A stretch of 32,294 bases of DNA, from the NCBI GenBank assembly GCA_026396975.1, contig JAPLVT010000024.1, positions 1-32,294 on the forward strand. Direction: 5' to 3'. Below, in pieces: positions 14,689-22,572 of this stretch. Origin of the DNA: Candidatus Iainarchaeum sp. (lineage in GTDB: Archaea > Iainarchaeota > Iainarchaeia > Iainarchaeales > GCA-2688035). Position 1 is the first letter of the stretch, and each line of letters begins with the position of its first letter. The position numbers and the translations under genes were made by a program. Under the pieces are notes generated by a model that had not been told where the DNA came from, did not search any database, and worked only from the letters and a program-made list of their open reading frames with translations.

Positions 14689-15849
14689 CTAATTCCTACT
14701 TTCCTTTTTAATTGTTTCGCTTTCCCGCCCAGCCGTGCCCTCCAACTTGGCTTTTGGAAAAGCAAGGGAAATCATCACAGTGCGCCCTTTTGCGCCCTTT
14801 ATGGCTTCCTCACAGTTGATGAGGCGCATCCGCTCTAGCTTTGCCCTCAGAGTCCTGAACTGGCGCTGGGTGACAGGCTTTTTAACAGACTTTGCGTAAG
14901 CCCCATAAAGGTCGCCGCTGGCAATCTGCGAATTCGCGGGAACAGCGCGCAGTATAGCCAGTTCGTCAGCACTGAGGAAACCAATGCTCTTCTGCAGAAC
15001 AGCCGCGTCAATCTGCGGAAAGACCTTGCGAAGGTGCGCCACCAAAACCTTTTCCGCGTTTTCCTTCTCCGCCTGCCTCCCTGCCTTCAAAAGGCATTCT
15101 ATCGCAATCCGGGCGTCGCCGCCGAATTTCGCGGCATGCGCGGCCGCGACATTAATAACGTCAGCATCAAGCGCGTTGGAATGGAAGGCGTACTGCACTC
15201 TCTCCTTAAGGATGTCCTTGAGCTGCTGCGGAGTGTACTGCTCAAAGCAGACAGTCTGCTCGCCAAGGCTGCTTCGCACTCTCGCGTCAAGCCTTGCCGT
15301 GAACTCCTGCTGGTTGCTGATGAAAATAAGCCCGAAAGCGCCCCTCTGCTGCTCGCCCCCTCTCAGCAGGTCGTAAAACAGCCTGTCGGCTTCGCCCTGG
15401 TGCAGCAGCTGGTCGGCCTCGTCAAGCACTATTACAGGCACAAAGCCTGTTTTGCGCAAAACAGCGTTCAGCTGGGAGTAAGCCTCATCAGTGCCGATGC
15501 CCCTGCGCGGAGTGGGTGCGCCAAGAAAGTTCGCAATCTGAGTAAGAATAGCGTGGCGCGTGTTGAACTGGAAGCAGTTGATGTAAAGCCCTTTTGCCCT
15601 GTCGCTGTACTGCTGCAGCTCGTTCAGGACAAAGCGCACTGTAGCGGTTTTTCCGGTTCCGCTTTTCCCGTAAACAAAAACATTCTGCGGCTTCTTGCCC
15701 TGCAGCACGGGCTGCAGCGAGAAAACAAGCGCGTCAACCTCGGCATCCCTATGTGGCAGGCGCTCCGGCACAAACTCCGGGTAAAGGAAACGCTCGTCCT
15801 TGAACAAATCATGCGACTTTTTCGCCTTCGCAAAAATATTTTCGGGCAT
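14689..15849 (-). CDS. orc1/cdc6: Origin recognition / replication initiator Orc1/Cdc6
   Basis: This is an AAA+ initiator that binds archaeal replication origins and helps load MCM. Counting from the chosen ATG, the protein has 386 residues. Walker A is GKSGTGKT (61-68), Walker B is VIVLDEAD (139-146), a sensor-1 region is LIFISNQ, and a sensor-2 Arg lies in GGDARIAIE. The C-terminal winged helix contains TQRQFRTLRAKLERMRLI. The frame runs upstream to 16008, but that extension overlaps the endonuclease IV region and has no family character. ATG 15849 begins the typical MPENIF start and has GGTGG just upstream. Such genes often sit beside an origin; no clear origin-recognition boxes are visible here. 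Confidence 0.94.
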   Translation of the reverse strand: MPENIFAKAKKSHDLFKDERFLYPEFVPERLPHRDAEVDALVFSLQPVLQGKKPQNVFVYGKSGTGKTATVRFVLNELQQYSDRAKGLYINCFQFNTRHAILTQIANFLGAPTPRRGIGTDEAYSQLNAVLRKTGFVPVIVLDEADQLLHQGEADRLFYDLLRGGEQQRGAFGLIFISNQQEFTARLDARVRSSLGEQTVCFEQYTPQQLKDILKERVQYAFHSNALDADVINVAAAHAAKFGGDARIAIECLLKAGRQAEKENAEKVLVAHLRKVFPQIDAAVLQKSIGFLSADELAILRAVPANSQIASGDLYGAYAKSVKKPVTQRQFRTLRAKLERMRLINCEEAIKGAKGRTVMISLAFPKAKLEGTAGRESETIKKESRN

Positions 15850-15886
15850 AAAATGTTTCCCACCGCAAGAAGAAATAATGAACAAA

Positions 15887-15899
15887 TCAATTAAATTAC
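15887..15899. promoter_or_regulatory. Shared AT-rich promoter element between orc1 and endonuclease IV
   Basis: The sequence CAATTAAATTA reads as a TATA-like box in both directions. On the plus strand it would start transcription around 15921, 9 nt before the mini-ORF at 15930. On the minus strand it would start around 15864, giving orc1 a short leader that includes GGTGG. The whole divergent spacer is only about 80 bp. Confidence 0.45.
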
Positions 15900-15929
15900 T
15901 ATTCAGCCCCTTAGTTAAACGTCGAAAAC

Positions 15930-15998
15930 ATGCCCGCAAAAATGCTTTTTGGGACAGCGGGAATTCCGCGGTCGGGCAGTGGCGGGGGCGGAACATAA
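15930..15998 (+). CDS. 22-residue mini-ORF that duplicates the start of endonuclease IV
   Basis: ATG at 15930 opens a frame reading MPAKMLFGTAGIPRSGSGGG and ending in TAA at 15996-15998. The TAA directly abuts the ATG of endonuclease IV at 15999. The first eleven residues are identical to those of the downstream gene, and GIPRS looks like the family's usual N-terminal wording. It may be a decayed duplicate of the gene's start, a short leader peptide that couples translation, or an assembly artefact. It lies nearest the promoter. Confidence 0.4.
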   Translation: MPAKMLFGTAGIPRSGSGGGGT

Positions 15999-16040
15999 AT
16001 GCCAGCAAAAATGCTTTTTGGGACAGCGGGAGTGCCGCAC
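15930..16040. repeat. 69-bp in-frame tandem duplication at the start of endonuclease IV
   Basis: The sequence from 15930 recurs at 15999, an offset of exactly 69 nt (23 codons). The first 33 nt differ at one base, and similarity fades after about 45 nt. The upstream unit ends in a stop codon and the downstream unit continues into the gene. Confidence 0.85.
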
Positions 16041-16829
16041 TCGAGCAAGGCGCCCGACAGCGTAAGCGGAATAGCGCGCGTCAGGGAGCTGGGCCTTGAC
16101 GCCATGGAGCTAGAGTTTGTGAGGGGAGTTCACATGAGCCCTGCGGCCGCAAGGCAGGTTAATGCCGCAAGGGAGAGCAGCGGGGTTCTGCTTAGGGTGC
16201 ACGCGCCGTATTTCATAAACCTCAACAGCGCCGACAAAAAAAAGCTTGCCGCGAGCAGGAAAAGGATAATGGACAGCGCGGAAATAGGCGAATTGTGCGG
16301 CGCGCAAATTGTCACCTTTCACCTCGCATACTTCCAGGGGCAGCAGAAAGAAGAAGTGCTTGAGCGCGTTAGCGGAGTTATTGCCGAATTGGCTGAAGAG
16401 ATTGAGAAGAGCGGATGGAAAATAAGGCTGGCGCCGGAAACAACAGGCAAGCCGTCGCAGCTCGGCAGCCTGCAGGAAACATTGGAGATGTGCGAAAAAG
16501 TGAAAGGGCTGCTGCCGATGGTTGACTGGTCGCATTTGCACGCGAGGCAGAACGGAAGGTTCAAAAGCAAGGCGGATTTCGTGCGCGCAATAGAGGAAAT
16601 GCCCGAAAAGTTTATACATAACCTGCATATGCATGCGAGTGGAATCAATTTCACGGAAAAAGGCGAAAGGAACCACATGAACATGGAGGAAAAGGGAAAC
16701 ACTTTCAATTTCAGGTGGCTTCTTGAAGCCCTGCACGAGAAAAAAGCAGGCGGCTGCATCATCTGCGAAAGCCCTAACCTTGAAGAAGACGCCCTGCTAA
16801 TGCAGAAATACTGGGAAAAGCTCGGGTAA
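15999..16829 (+). CDS. nfo: Endonuclease IV-type AP endonuclease (TIM barrel)
   Basis: This is a member of the AP endonuclease 2 family, which nicks DNA 5' to abasic sites during base-excision repair and uses a tri-metal site in a TIM barrel. Metal-ligand-like residues appear in order: H68 in HAPYFINL, H108 in TFHLAYF, E147 in APETTG, D176 and H179 in MVDWSHLH, H210/H212 in NLHMHASG, and a Glu in CESPN near residue 259. At 276 residues the length fits the family. The start is ambiguous because the first codons are duplicated upstream. ATG 15999 is used because a stop separates the upstream copy. It diverges from orc1. Confidence 0.9.
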   Translation: MPAKMLFGTAGVPHSSKAPDSVSGIARVRELGLDAMELEFVRGVHMSPAAARQVNAARESSGVLLRVHAPYFINLNSADKKKLAASRKRIMDSAEIGELCGAQIVTFHLAYFQGQQKEEVLERVSGVIAELAEEIEKSGWKIRLAPETTGKPSQLGSLQETLEMCEKVKGLLPMVDWSHLHARQNGRFKSKADFVRAIEEMPEKFIHNLHMHASGINFTEKGERNHMNMEEKGNTFNFRWLLEALHEKKAGGCIICESPNLEEDALLMQKYWEKLG

Positions 16830-16909
16830 AGCCTTGAAGCCGGTTATGGGGTTCTGCCGAAGCCTGCTTGCCTGAAAAAGCACGGCGAAAAAAAGCTGGA
16901 AAAAAAAGT

Positions 16910-17527
16910 TTAGGCTTTCCCTTCAAGCTCTGCAACAATCTGCTTGACAATCTTTCCCTTGTCAATCTTTGCCTGAAGAGCCTTCGCAATTTTCTCGGGA
17001 TTTTTGAAGCCGGCTTGCCTAAGAGCAGCAATGAAATTGGCGTCTCGGGCGGGGTTTTTCGGGCAGCCCTGCTTTCTCAGCAAATTAGCCAGTTGCCGCT
17101 GCGGAGAAACTGTTTTTTGAGGTTCGGGTGCAACAGCCTTTGCAGCCCGCTTTGCGCCCGGCTCTTCGCCGCGCGCCAGCGCGTCAAGCGCTGCAGCCGC
17201 GGCACCCGCACGGCCTATATGGGTTTGGCCGTGCCTTGCGCCTTCCACTATCTTATCGGCTTGCGCAGCCGAACGCGCGTCAAGGCTCGGGCCATGCAAG
17301 CCTGCGGGCATTTTTTCAAATTGCTTTGCCCTGCGCTTTTTTTCAGCCGCACCCGCCTTGGCTTCAAGCGTTTTTGCACGCATTTCAAGTTGGGTTGCTC
17401 TTCCAAGCATTTTATGTGCAGAAGCCGGTTTTGCGCTGGCATTACGCCTCAGCATTGCCGCCCGGGCTTTCTTTTTTGCCGCACTTTTGCGCAAAAAATC
17501 CGGTGTTCTCCAAAACAAAAGCCCCAT
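16910..17527 (-). CDS. Ala/Lys-rich soluble protein, unknown function
   Basis: This 205-residue protein is rich in Ala, Lys, Arg and Gln. It has a basic N-terminal region with coiled-coil-like heptads (MRAKTLEAKAGAAEKKRRAKQ), a low-complexity Ala-rich middle, and a C-terminal domain of about 60 residues. That last part (RQLANLLRKQGCPKNPARDANFIAALRQAGF onward) looks helical and resembles a RecX-like or nucleic-acid-binding helical repeat, but I cannot assign it. The ATG at 17527 is 27 nt from a TATA-like AATAAAT (17551-17557). It converges with endonuclease IV. Confidence 0.7.
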   Translation of the reverse strand: MGLLFWRTPDFLRKSAAKKKARAAMLRRNASAKPASAHKMLGRATQLEMRAKTLEAKAGAAEKKRRAKQFEKMPAGLHGPSLDARSAAQADKIVEGARHGQTHIGRAGAAAAALDALARGEEPGAKRAAKAVAPEPQKTVSPQRQLANLLRKQGCPKNPARDANFIAALRQAGFKNPEKIAKALQAKIDKGKIVKQIVAELEGKA

Positions 17528-17692
17528 AATTAATTACGCTCTGCAGAAGTATTTATTCCTTTCTTCTCCGTTCAGAACACCGAACGCCTTGCCACTGCAG
17601 CCGATTGGCGGGGGCGCAATGGCACTCGCGCAGGCAGCTTTGCAATCAGATTCACATTGTTTTGCGCTTTTGGGCGGCAACGCCAGCACAGG

Positions 17693-18586
17693 TCAGTCCT
17701 TTGTTCCCATGAGCAGGGCTATTGCAAAGGCCGCAGCAAAAGCCGCAAGAGCCCTTGTCTTGAAGTAAGCAATCGAAAGCATCTGCTCTGACGGCAGGCC
17801 CAACCATGCCATTGAAAGAGCCATGGACAAAACCGCGCAAATTGCAAGCGCCAACAGGAACCGCCGCATTCCGTTCAAAAAATCAGTGAAAGAGCTTTTT
17901 ACGAAAATAATGCCGCAGGCAATAAGCAGGACAAAAAGCACTGTGCCCCACAACTCGTCGGGAGCCGCTATTATTATGCCGCTCAGAACGCCGAGCTGCA
18001 CAACCACGGCATAGCAGAAAAGCGCGAGTTCGCTGTTGTCCCTCAGCTGCACGCGAATTTTTTTCAAAAACCCTTCTCCCGTGCCGCCGGACTGCTGCTT
18101 CGAAAGCGGCTTTGCTGCGGCAAACCGGCTTCCCGGTTCGGGCTTTTCCCCGCCCTTGCTTTCCATTGTCGCTGCAGCGGCCTGCAACATCTGCTTTTTG
18201 AGCAGTGCGACTTTCATCGAACGCGCAACGTCAAACTGCTCTTTGAATGAAATCGCGGCTATTGCAAAGGAAAGCAGCGTGCAGGCAATCCCGAAAATAC
18301 CCGCGGCCATTGACCATGCGCTGGCGCCAGCGGTTTCCGCGAAAGAAGCGAGGAAAAAAACCGCTGATGCCGCAAGAACCGCGATCAGCAGTATTCTTTT
18401 TGACAGCCCGGCGAACCATGCGGCGACAGCAACAAGCAGTATCAGCCCTATGAAAATCGTTATTGCGCACATCAGCACGAGCACAAGCGTGCTTACGTCG
18501 CCCTCAATCGCCTTTGGCATTACCTCCTGCAGCGCGTAGCTTGCTGCCTGGTAAAGCATAGCGTTAAGGTCTAATTCTGCTGGCAT
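17693..18586 (-). CDS. Integral membrane protein (297 aa), unknown function
   Basis: It has seven or eight predicted membrane helices in two blocks: about residues 30-60, 66-86 and 90-112 before a soluble loop, and about 190-290 after it. The central cytoplasmic loop (about 115-185) is charged and includes the low-complexity stretch KGGEKPEPGSRFAAAKPLSK. I recognise no family and no catalytic motif. The ATG at 18586 lies about 27 nt from a TATA-like ATTTATATACC. It diverges from the three-helix protein at 18697. Confidence 0.75.
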   Translation of the reverse strand: MPAELDLNAMLYQAASYALQEVMPKAIEGDVSTLVLVLMCAITIFIGLILLVAVAAWFAGLSKRILLIAVLAASAVFFLASFAETAGASAWSMAAGIFGIACTLLSFAIAAISFKEQFDVARSMKVALLKKQMLQAAAATMESKGGEKPEPGSRFAAAKPLSKQQSGGTGEGFLKKIRVQLRDNSELALFCYAVVVQLGVLSGIIIAAPDELWGTVLFVLLIACGIIFVKSSFTDFLNGMRRFLLALAICAVLSMALSMAWLGLPSEQMLSIAYFKTRALAAFAAAFAIALLMGTKD

Positions 18587-18599
18587 TATAAGAGATTTT

Positions 18600-18674
18600 G
18601 GCTTAAGGTATATAAATATTTAAAGCAGGGGCGATTTCCGGCAAAAACCTAAAAAAAATGATGAATATTTAAAG
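18600..18674. promoter_or_regulatory. Divergent promoters for the genes at 18586 (-) and 18697 (+)
   Basis: The minus-strand box ATTTATATACC (about 18608-18618) is about 27 nt from ATG 18586. The plus-strand box ATATTTAAA (18665-18673) is about 27 nt from ATG 18697. Both arrangements suggest leaderless transcription. Confidence 0.5.
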
Positions 18675-18696
18675 AAATTGAGAGAAGTGAATGTTT

Positions 18697-18987
18697 ATGG
18701 CGGAAGCAGCCAAGGACAGCAAGGAAGCAAAGGACGATATAGGCACTGCCGACAAATGGTTCGGCAAGCTCAGCGACTGGCTCGGCGAAAAAATAAGCGC
18801 TTTTGTTGCTTTCCTGTTCCTTTTGTTTGCGGCCGGCGCCCTTTACGGCACTTTCATCGTGCCGAGATTCCAGCAGCTCGGCGCGCTGCTTCTTGCGGCG
18901 CCGATAGTGCTCGCGGCAGTCGCTTACTACAACAGGGCTGCAGCGCTGGTACTTTTTGGCGGCCTGATGCTTTTTTTTATACTGTGA
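18697..18987 (+). CDS. Small membrane protein with charged N-terminus, unknown function
   Basis: This encodes 96 residues. A soluble, charged N-terminus (MAEAAKDSKEAKDD, then an amphipathic KWFGKLSDWLGEK) precedes two or three closely spaced hydrophobic segments that run to the C-terminus (ending LMLFFIL). An ATG two codons earlier (18691) is also in frame; 18697 is chosen from the TATA distance. The next gene follows after about 55 nt on the same strand and may be co-transcribed. No family recognised. Confidence 0.7.
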   Translation: MAEAAKDSKEAKDDIGTADKWFGKLSDWLGEKISAFVAFLFLLFAAGALYGTFIVPRFQQLGALLLAAPIVLAAVAYYNRAAALVLFGGLMLFFIL

Positions 18988-19042
18988 TATTTGCATAGCA
19001 AAAATGGCTCGGGCTTATTGTGGCGGGGGAGCGTGATTGTTT

Positions 19043-19636
19043 ATGGACGGCAGGATAACTCTTTCGGTGAACGAATTCAAGGCGCTTGCCAGCGACACGC
19101 GGGCTTCGATAATAAAGCTATTGCAGGAGCGGAACCACACGCTCAGCGAGCTGAGCAAAAAGCTCAGCCTTGCTGCTCCGACTGTAAAGCAGCATTTGAG
19201 CATCCTAGAGGGCGCGGAAATAATCCAGGGGCTTGAGGAAGGGAGAAAGTGGAAGTACTACTCCCTGACGAAGAAGGGAAAGAACATTTTTTCGCCGGAG
19301 CAGTCGGCAAACATTCTTGTAGTATTGTGCACCAGCATAATAGCGCTCGGCGCCGCGATTTACTGGTTTGTTTTAACGCTCGGCTTCCAGGCAAGGGATT
19401 TTGCAGGCGCCGGCAGCAGGCTTTTGCAGGCACCTGCCAACGCGCTCCCTGACGCGGGAAGCGCTACAGCGGGCGCGGCTGAAACTGCTGCGGGCGCCAC
19501 AATACAGAAAGCAGGCGAAACAGCTTTCGCTGTTTCAATCGGCGGCGCTCCGCTTGAAACTGTCTTAGCGCTTCTGGCGCTGGTTGTTTTTCTTGCCCTG
19601 CTGGCAGGCTTCGCAGTTGGAAAGCTTAAAAGGTAG
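19043..19636 (+). CDS. Membrane-tethered ArsR-like winged-helix regulator
   Basis: Residues 1-80 form a winged-helix DNA-binding domain of the ArsR type. FKALASDTRASIIKLLQERN leads into the helix-turn-helix LSELSKKLSLAAPTVKQHLS, and then the wing GLEEGRKWKYYSLTKKG. A first membrane segment follows (ILVVLCTSIIALGAAIYWFVL), then an Ala/Gly-rich extracytoplasmic stretch of about 60 residues, and a second segment (VLALLALVVFLALLAGFAV). The layout suggests a regulator that senses the membrane or the outside. A TTG at 19037 is an alternative start; GTGAT lies 5 nt before ATG 19043. The last 72 nt overlap, on the opposite strand, the end of the Lrp-type gene. Confidence 0.82.
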   Translation: MDGRITLSVNEFKALASDTRASIIKLLQERNHTLSELSKKLSLAAPTVKQHLSILEGAEIIQGLEEGRKWKYYSLTKKGKNIFSPEQSANILVVLCTSIIALGAAIYWFVLTLGFQARDFAGAGSRLLQAPANALPDAGSATAGAAETAAGATIQKAGETAFAVSIGGAPLETVLALLALVVFLALLAGFAVGKLKR

Positions 19637-20602
19637 CATGCCTGCCTTGCTTAGCTCGATTAGGTAATTTGGCTTGTGGGGCTGGCTGTAAAGCACCAGG
19701 TAGCTTGTTGTCTGCTTGACGCCCTTGATAGCGTAAATTTTTTTCAGGAATTCGAACAATTCGGCAACGTTTTTTACCCTCGCTATCGCCATCAGGTTCT
19801 GCCAGGAGAGAATGTGGTTAAGCTCGTGGATTTCATTCATTTCAACGAGCGCCTTCACAACGCTCGAAAGCATTGTTGCATCAACGTCAAGCAGCATTAT
19901 CGCTTTCATTCCGAACCCGAGCTCGTCGTAGTATTCGGGGTTCACAACAGGGGTTTTCTTCATAAGCACATTTTGGCCCCAGAGCATTCTCCAGCGCTTG
20001 CTGACAGTGTTCCTGTGGAGCGAAAGCCCCGCGGCTATTTCGCGCACGCCCAGGTCAGGGTGCAGCATCTTGCAGTTCAAAATGTCAAAATCTGTTTTGC
20101 AGAGCCCCTTGTAGGGGGTTGTGTCTGTTAGAGCGACGTTATGGGTCTTGTACATTGCCACACAGAACAGCACTTTCGGCTCATCGAGCGCGCCTTTCTG
20201 GTTTGTTGCGAGCCGCATCACGAAATCGTTCAGCGCCGCGATATCCTTTTCAATCACTTTTATCGCAAGGTCGTGCTCTCCCGTGATAAACGAAACAACA
20301 TGAATCTGCGGGTAGGAAAGCAGGCTTTCGAAAAGGCTTTTTGCCGCAAAGCCGGGGGCGCCTGCCGCAACCCCGGGCTTGAACTTGAAAAGCACCCACG
20401 CCATTGTGGAAAAGCCCAGGCGCAGGTAATTCAGGCGGAAATTATAGCGCAGAATCACCCTGTCCCTGCGCATCTTTTTGAGGCAGTAAGAGACAGTGCT
20501 AGGCTTAAGGCGCAGCTCCCTGGCGACCTCTGCATCAGGCAGCTGGGCACCCCTGTCGCACACAAAACGCAAAATCTTGATGTCAATTTTGTTTAAGCCC
20601 AC
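19565..20602 (-). CDS. Tandem Lrp/AsnC-type transcription regulator (two units in one chain)
   Basis: The protein has two Lrp-like units. The first begins at residue 3 with NKIDIKILRFVCDRGAQLPD and a helix-turn-helix (VARELRLKPSTVSYCLKKM), followed by a ligand-binding-like alpha/beta domain (HVVSFITGEHDLAIKV). The second begins near residue 168 with CKTDFDILNCKMLHPDLGVR and its own helix-turn-helix (IAAGLSLHRNTVSKRW), then another sensory domain. A single Lrp is about 150 residues; this is 345. The start is GTG 20602, about 26 nt from a TATA-like TTTATAATATATAC. The basic tail (KKNNQRQKR) lies in the segment antisense to the neighbouring gene. Confidence 0.85.
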   Translation of the reverse strand: MGLNKIDIKILRFVCDRGAQLPDAEVARELRLKPSTVSYCLKKMRRDRVILRYNFRLNYLRLGFSTMAWVLFKFKPGVAAGAPGFAAKSLFESLLSYPQIHVVSFITGEHDLAIKVIEKDIAALNDFVMRLATNQKGALDEPKVLFCVAMYKTHNVALTDTTPYKGLCKTDFDILNCKMLHPDLGVREIAAGLSLHRNTVSKRWRMLWGQNVLMKKTPVVNPEYYDELGFGMKAIMLLDVDATMLSSVVKALVEMNEIHELNHILSWQNLMAIARVKNVAELFEFLKKIYAIKGVKQTTSYLVLYSQPHKPNYLIELSKAGMLPFKLSNCEACQQGKKNNQRQKR

Positions 20603-20745
20603 AAAAAAACACCAGTATATATTATAAAAGCAAATTTATTTAATTCCTTGCTAAAATGCACACTTTTACGGCAAAAAAGCGTGTTTTTGCTAAAAACGTC
20701 TTTAATATTTGTTAACGCATAAGATATAATGGTGGGGGGGCCGGG

Positions 20746-21015
20746 ATGACTACAAAATACAGCATTCTGAAATTCGTTGCCGTAGCTGGCACTATCTTCT
20801 CCATTTACAACGCCTGCACCGAAAGGCTGCTCCTGGAGGACATAATAATCATTATTCTTATAGCGGCAGCCCTTGTGGCAATGGACGCAGAAAACACCAT
20901 GGGAAAGCATCGCAAGAAAGCCGAAGCAGCGCACGAACTCGACAAAAAACTTGAGGCGCTGGACGAAATCGGGGAAATAATACACAAAAAGCTCGAGGGA
21001 ACAGCTGTTAACTAG
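20746..21015 (+). CDS. Small membrane protein with C-terminal coiled coil, unknown function
   Basis: This 89-residue protein has two hydrophobic segments (about 6-24, and 30-46 with DIIIIILIAAALVAM). A charged helical tail follows, rich in Lys and Glu (AHELDKKLEALDEIGEII), probably a coiled coil in the cytoplasm. A very G-rich purine stretch just before the ATG may act as a ribosome binding site, and AGATATAAT lies slightly further upstream. I recognise no family. Confidence 0.65.
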   Translation: MTTKYSILKFVAVAGTIFSIYNACTERLLLEDIIIIILIAAALVAMDAENTMGKHRKKAEAAHELDKKLEALDEIGEIIHKKLEGTAVN

Positions 21016-21049
21016 AAACAAGCGCACGCGCCGGCTCTTTTAACAAAAC

Positions 21050-21081
21050 GCGAAAAGCGAAAACAAAAAGCGGCTTTTCGC
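21050..21081 (+). terminator. Strong hairpin between the 89-aa gene and the pilin-like cluster
   Basis: GCGAAAAGC (21050-21058) and GCTTTTCGC (21073-21081) are perfectly complementary over 9 bp with a 14-nt loop. The word GCGAAAA recurs nearby. The hairpin follows the 89-residue gene and precedes the TATA-like box at 21103. It may end the upstream transcript, although no T-run follows directly. Confidence 0.4.
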
Positions 21082-21135
21082 TTAACAACGAAAAAAGCGA
21101 AAAAATTTAAACATCCGCGCGCCAGCGCTTCTTTG

Positions 21136-21669
21136 ATGAACAGCAAGGGCATTTTTTGCATCGCACTACTGCTCGCGGCAGCAGGCATCGAACTGGGGAT
21201 GCGGCAAAGTTCCGCACTTGCAAACGCGAAAACCGCAGAAGCGAAAACAATCGCGCTCGAAGCGGAACAACTGAACATGGCGCGCACGGCAATAGAAGAG
21301 AACACAGACGCCATTATCCTGCAAACACTGCGCGAGCAGCTGCAGCAAAACAAAACACCGGAAGAAATAAAGCGGGCTGTAAATAGCAGGCTCGCGGCGC
21401 TTTTCACTGCAACAGAAAAAAATTACACGCGCGGAATCACAGTGGAATTCGCCATAGGAAGCGGCGGCAACGCAGACACTGCTTTCCTCAACGAAAACAG
21501 CAGCATCATTGTTTTGCCCGCTGGCGGCAGAACAATAGCAGGGGAATACTCCTTCACGGGCGGACTGCTGCGCAACAAGGCGGTGCAGGCGGAAATCACC
21601 GGCAGCAGAACAAGGCAATTGTTCAGGATTCCCGCAGGCTACACCATCAGGGCAACAGTGGTGAAATGA
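21136..21669 (+). CDS. Membrane-anchored extracytoplasmic protein, first gene of the pilin-like cluster
   Basis: The N-terminus is a single hydrophobic segment (GIFCIALLLAAAGIELGM). A helical, Ala/Glu-rich stretch (about 25-80) follows, and then a beta-rich domain ending RQLFRIPAGYTIRATVVK. It resembles a periplasm-like minor pilin or an anchored surface protein. I recognise no named family. A TTG one codon upstream is possible, but ATG 21136 lies about 28 nt from the TATA-like AAATTTAAA (21103-21111). The following gene begins inside its stop codon (ATGA overlap), so it heads a tightly packed operon of four. Confidence 0.75.
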   Translation: MNSKGIFCIALLLAAAGIELGMRQSSALANAKTAEAKTIALEAEQLNMARTAIEENTDAIILQTLREQLQQNKTPEEIKRAVNSRLAALFTATEKNYTRGITVEFAIGSGGNADTAFLNENSSIIVLPAGGRTIAGEYSFTGGLLRNKAVQAEITGSRTRQLFRIPAGYTIRATVVK

Positions 21670-22049
21670 ACGGAAAAAGGGAAAAAAGGTTTTTTGGGGC
21701 AGCGCAGGCGCAGCTCGAAGCGCTCATATGCATCGCTTTTTTCATTGCAATGCTCGGCGCGTTGCTGCATTCCCTTGGCCAGGCAAAGCAGGCGGCGGAC
21801 GCCGCAGGTGAAGCGCTGCAGGCGAAAAGCAACGCGCTGCTCTGCTGCGCTGCAGTGGACAGCACCTACAGCAACAGCGCAGCCGGATTATTGGACGAAG
21901 AGCTGCATTGCACCGCGGAAAGCGGCATGATGCTCAGCAGCGCTGGCGAAAAAACAAAAGAGGCAGACTGCATTGCCCCCGGCATCAAAACTGCGCAGAA
22001 CAGCGGCAAAACAAGGATAGAGGTAACTCTGAATGAGCACTACAGATAG
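21666..22049 (+). CDS. Pilin-like small membrane protein, second gene of the cluster
   Basis: It overlaps the previous stop codon by 4 nt. A basic N-terminus (MNGKREKRFF) precedes AQAQLEALICIAFFIAMLGA, which resembles the processing-site and hydrophobic-helix pattern of archaeal class III signal peptides (QxSxE-type, imperfect here). A long helix and a Cys-rich part follow, with CC near residue 60 and further Cys residues. That layout is common in pilin-like proteins with disulfides outside the cell. At 127 residues it has pilin length. Function is inferred from layout and company only. Confidence 0.72.
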   Translation: MNGKREKRFFGAAQAQLEALICIAFFIAMLGALLHSLGQAKQAADAAGEALQAKSNALLCCAAVDSTYSNSAAGLLDEELHCTAESGMMLSSAGEKTKEADCIAPGIKTAQNSGKTRIEVTLNEHYR

Positions 22050-22572
22050 CGGGGGAAGCCGCACGGGGGGATTTGTGTTCTGCTGTGACCAAGCTATAGC
22101 AAACAAGCGCAGGGGCGCCCGCAAGGGATTTATTTTCTCCCTTGACCTCGCAATCGCGCTAATCACAGTGTTGCTGATGCTGAACCTCGCGCTGCTGCAC
22201 TTCAACGAGGAGAAAGAATCACTGCTGGCGGGCGCAAAAAAATCCGAACTGCAAAAAAACGCGCTGCTGCTGGCGGACTCTCTGGTGAAAAACAACAACG
22301 CGGAAAACCCGCTGCTTGGAGCGGCTTTCTTTGACAACGAAAAGCACAGGGTGCTAAGCAATGTTGTGCAAAAGGAACTGCTGCGGGAAGCACAGGCGGA
22401 TTCTTTCGGAGGCTGGCACGCCCAGGCACTTTCACTAAAAACAAAAAACGGCGCGGAAGAAACATTTTTCGCGGAGGAGAAACAGGCCGGCAAGGACTGC
22501 GTGGCTGTCGAGCGGTTTGTAATCGCGGGAACGGAAAAAGCGCTGCTGCGGGTGGCTGCCTGTGAGGAGTAA
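22033..22572 (+). CDS. Pilin-like membrane protein, third gene of the cluster
   Basis: Its start overlaps the previous gene by 17 nt. The N-terminal about 27 residues are hydrophilic and basic (ANKRRGARKGF), followed by one hydrophobic helix (FSLDLAIALITVLLMLNLAL) and a largely helical extracytoplasmic domain. The RKG-F junction before the helix resembles a prepilin cleavage region. C-terminal Cys residues are present (DCVAVERF and AACEE). An unknown minor-pilin-like subunit is the best guess. The next gene again overlaps by 11 nt, so translation of the four genes is linked. Confidence 0.72.
   Translation: MSTTDSGGSRTGGFVFCCDQAIANKRRGARKGFIFSLDLAIALITVLLMLNLALLHFNEEKESLLAGAKKSELQKNALLLADSLVKNNNAENPLLGAAFFDNEKHRVLSNVVQKELLREAQADSFGGWHAQALSLKTKNGAEETFFAEEKQAGKDCVAVERFVIAGTEKALLRVAACEE

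Noticed and set aside
15850..16008. N-terminal extension of orc1 to 16008
   Set aside because: The extension crosses the endonuclease IV duplication on the other strand, has no family character, and the usual start MPENIF is at 15849.
21016..21135. Possible tRNA or box C/D RNA in the gap
   Set aside because: No T-arm or anticodon stem is found, and the C- and D-box words are not correctly placed. It holds only a hairpin and a promoter.
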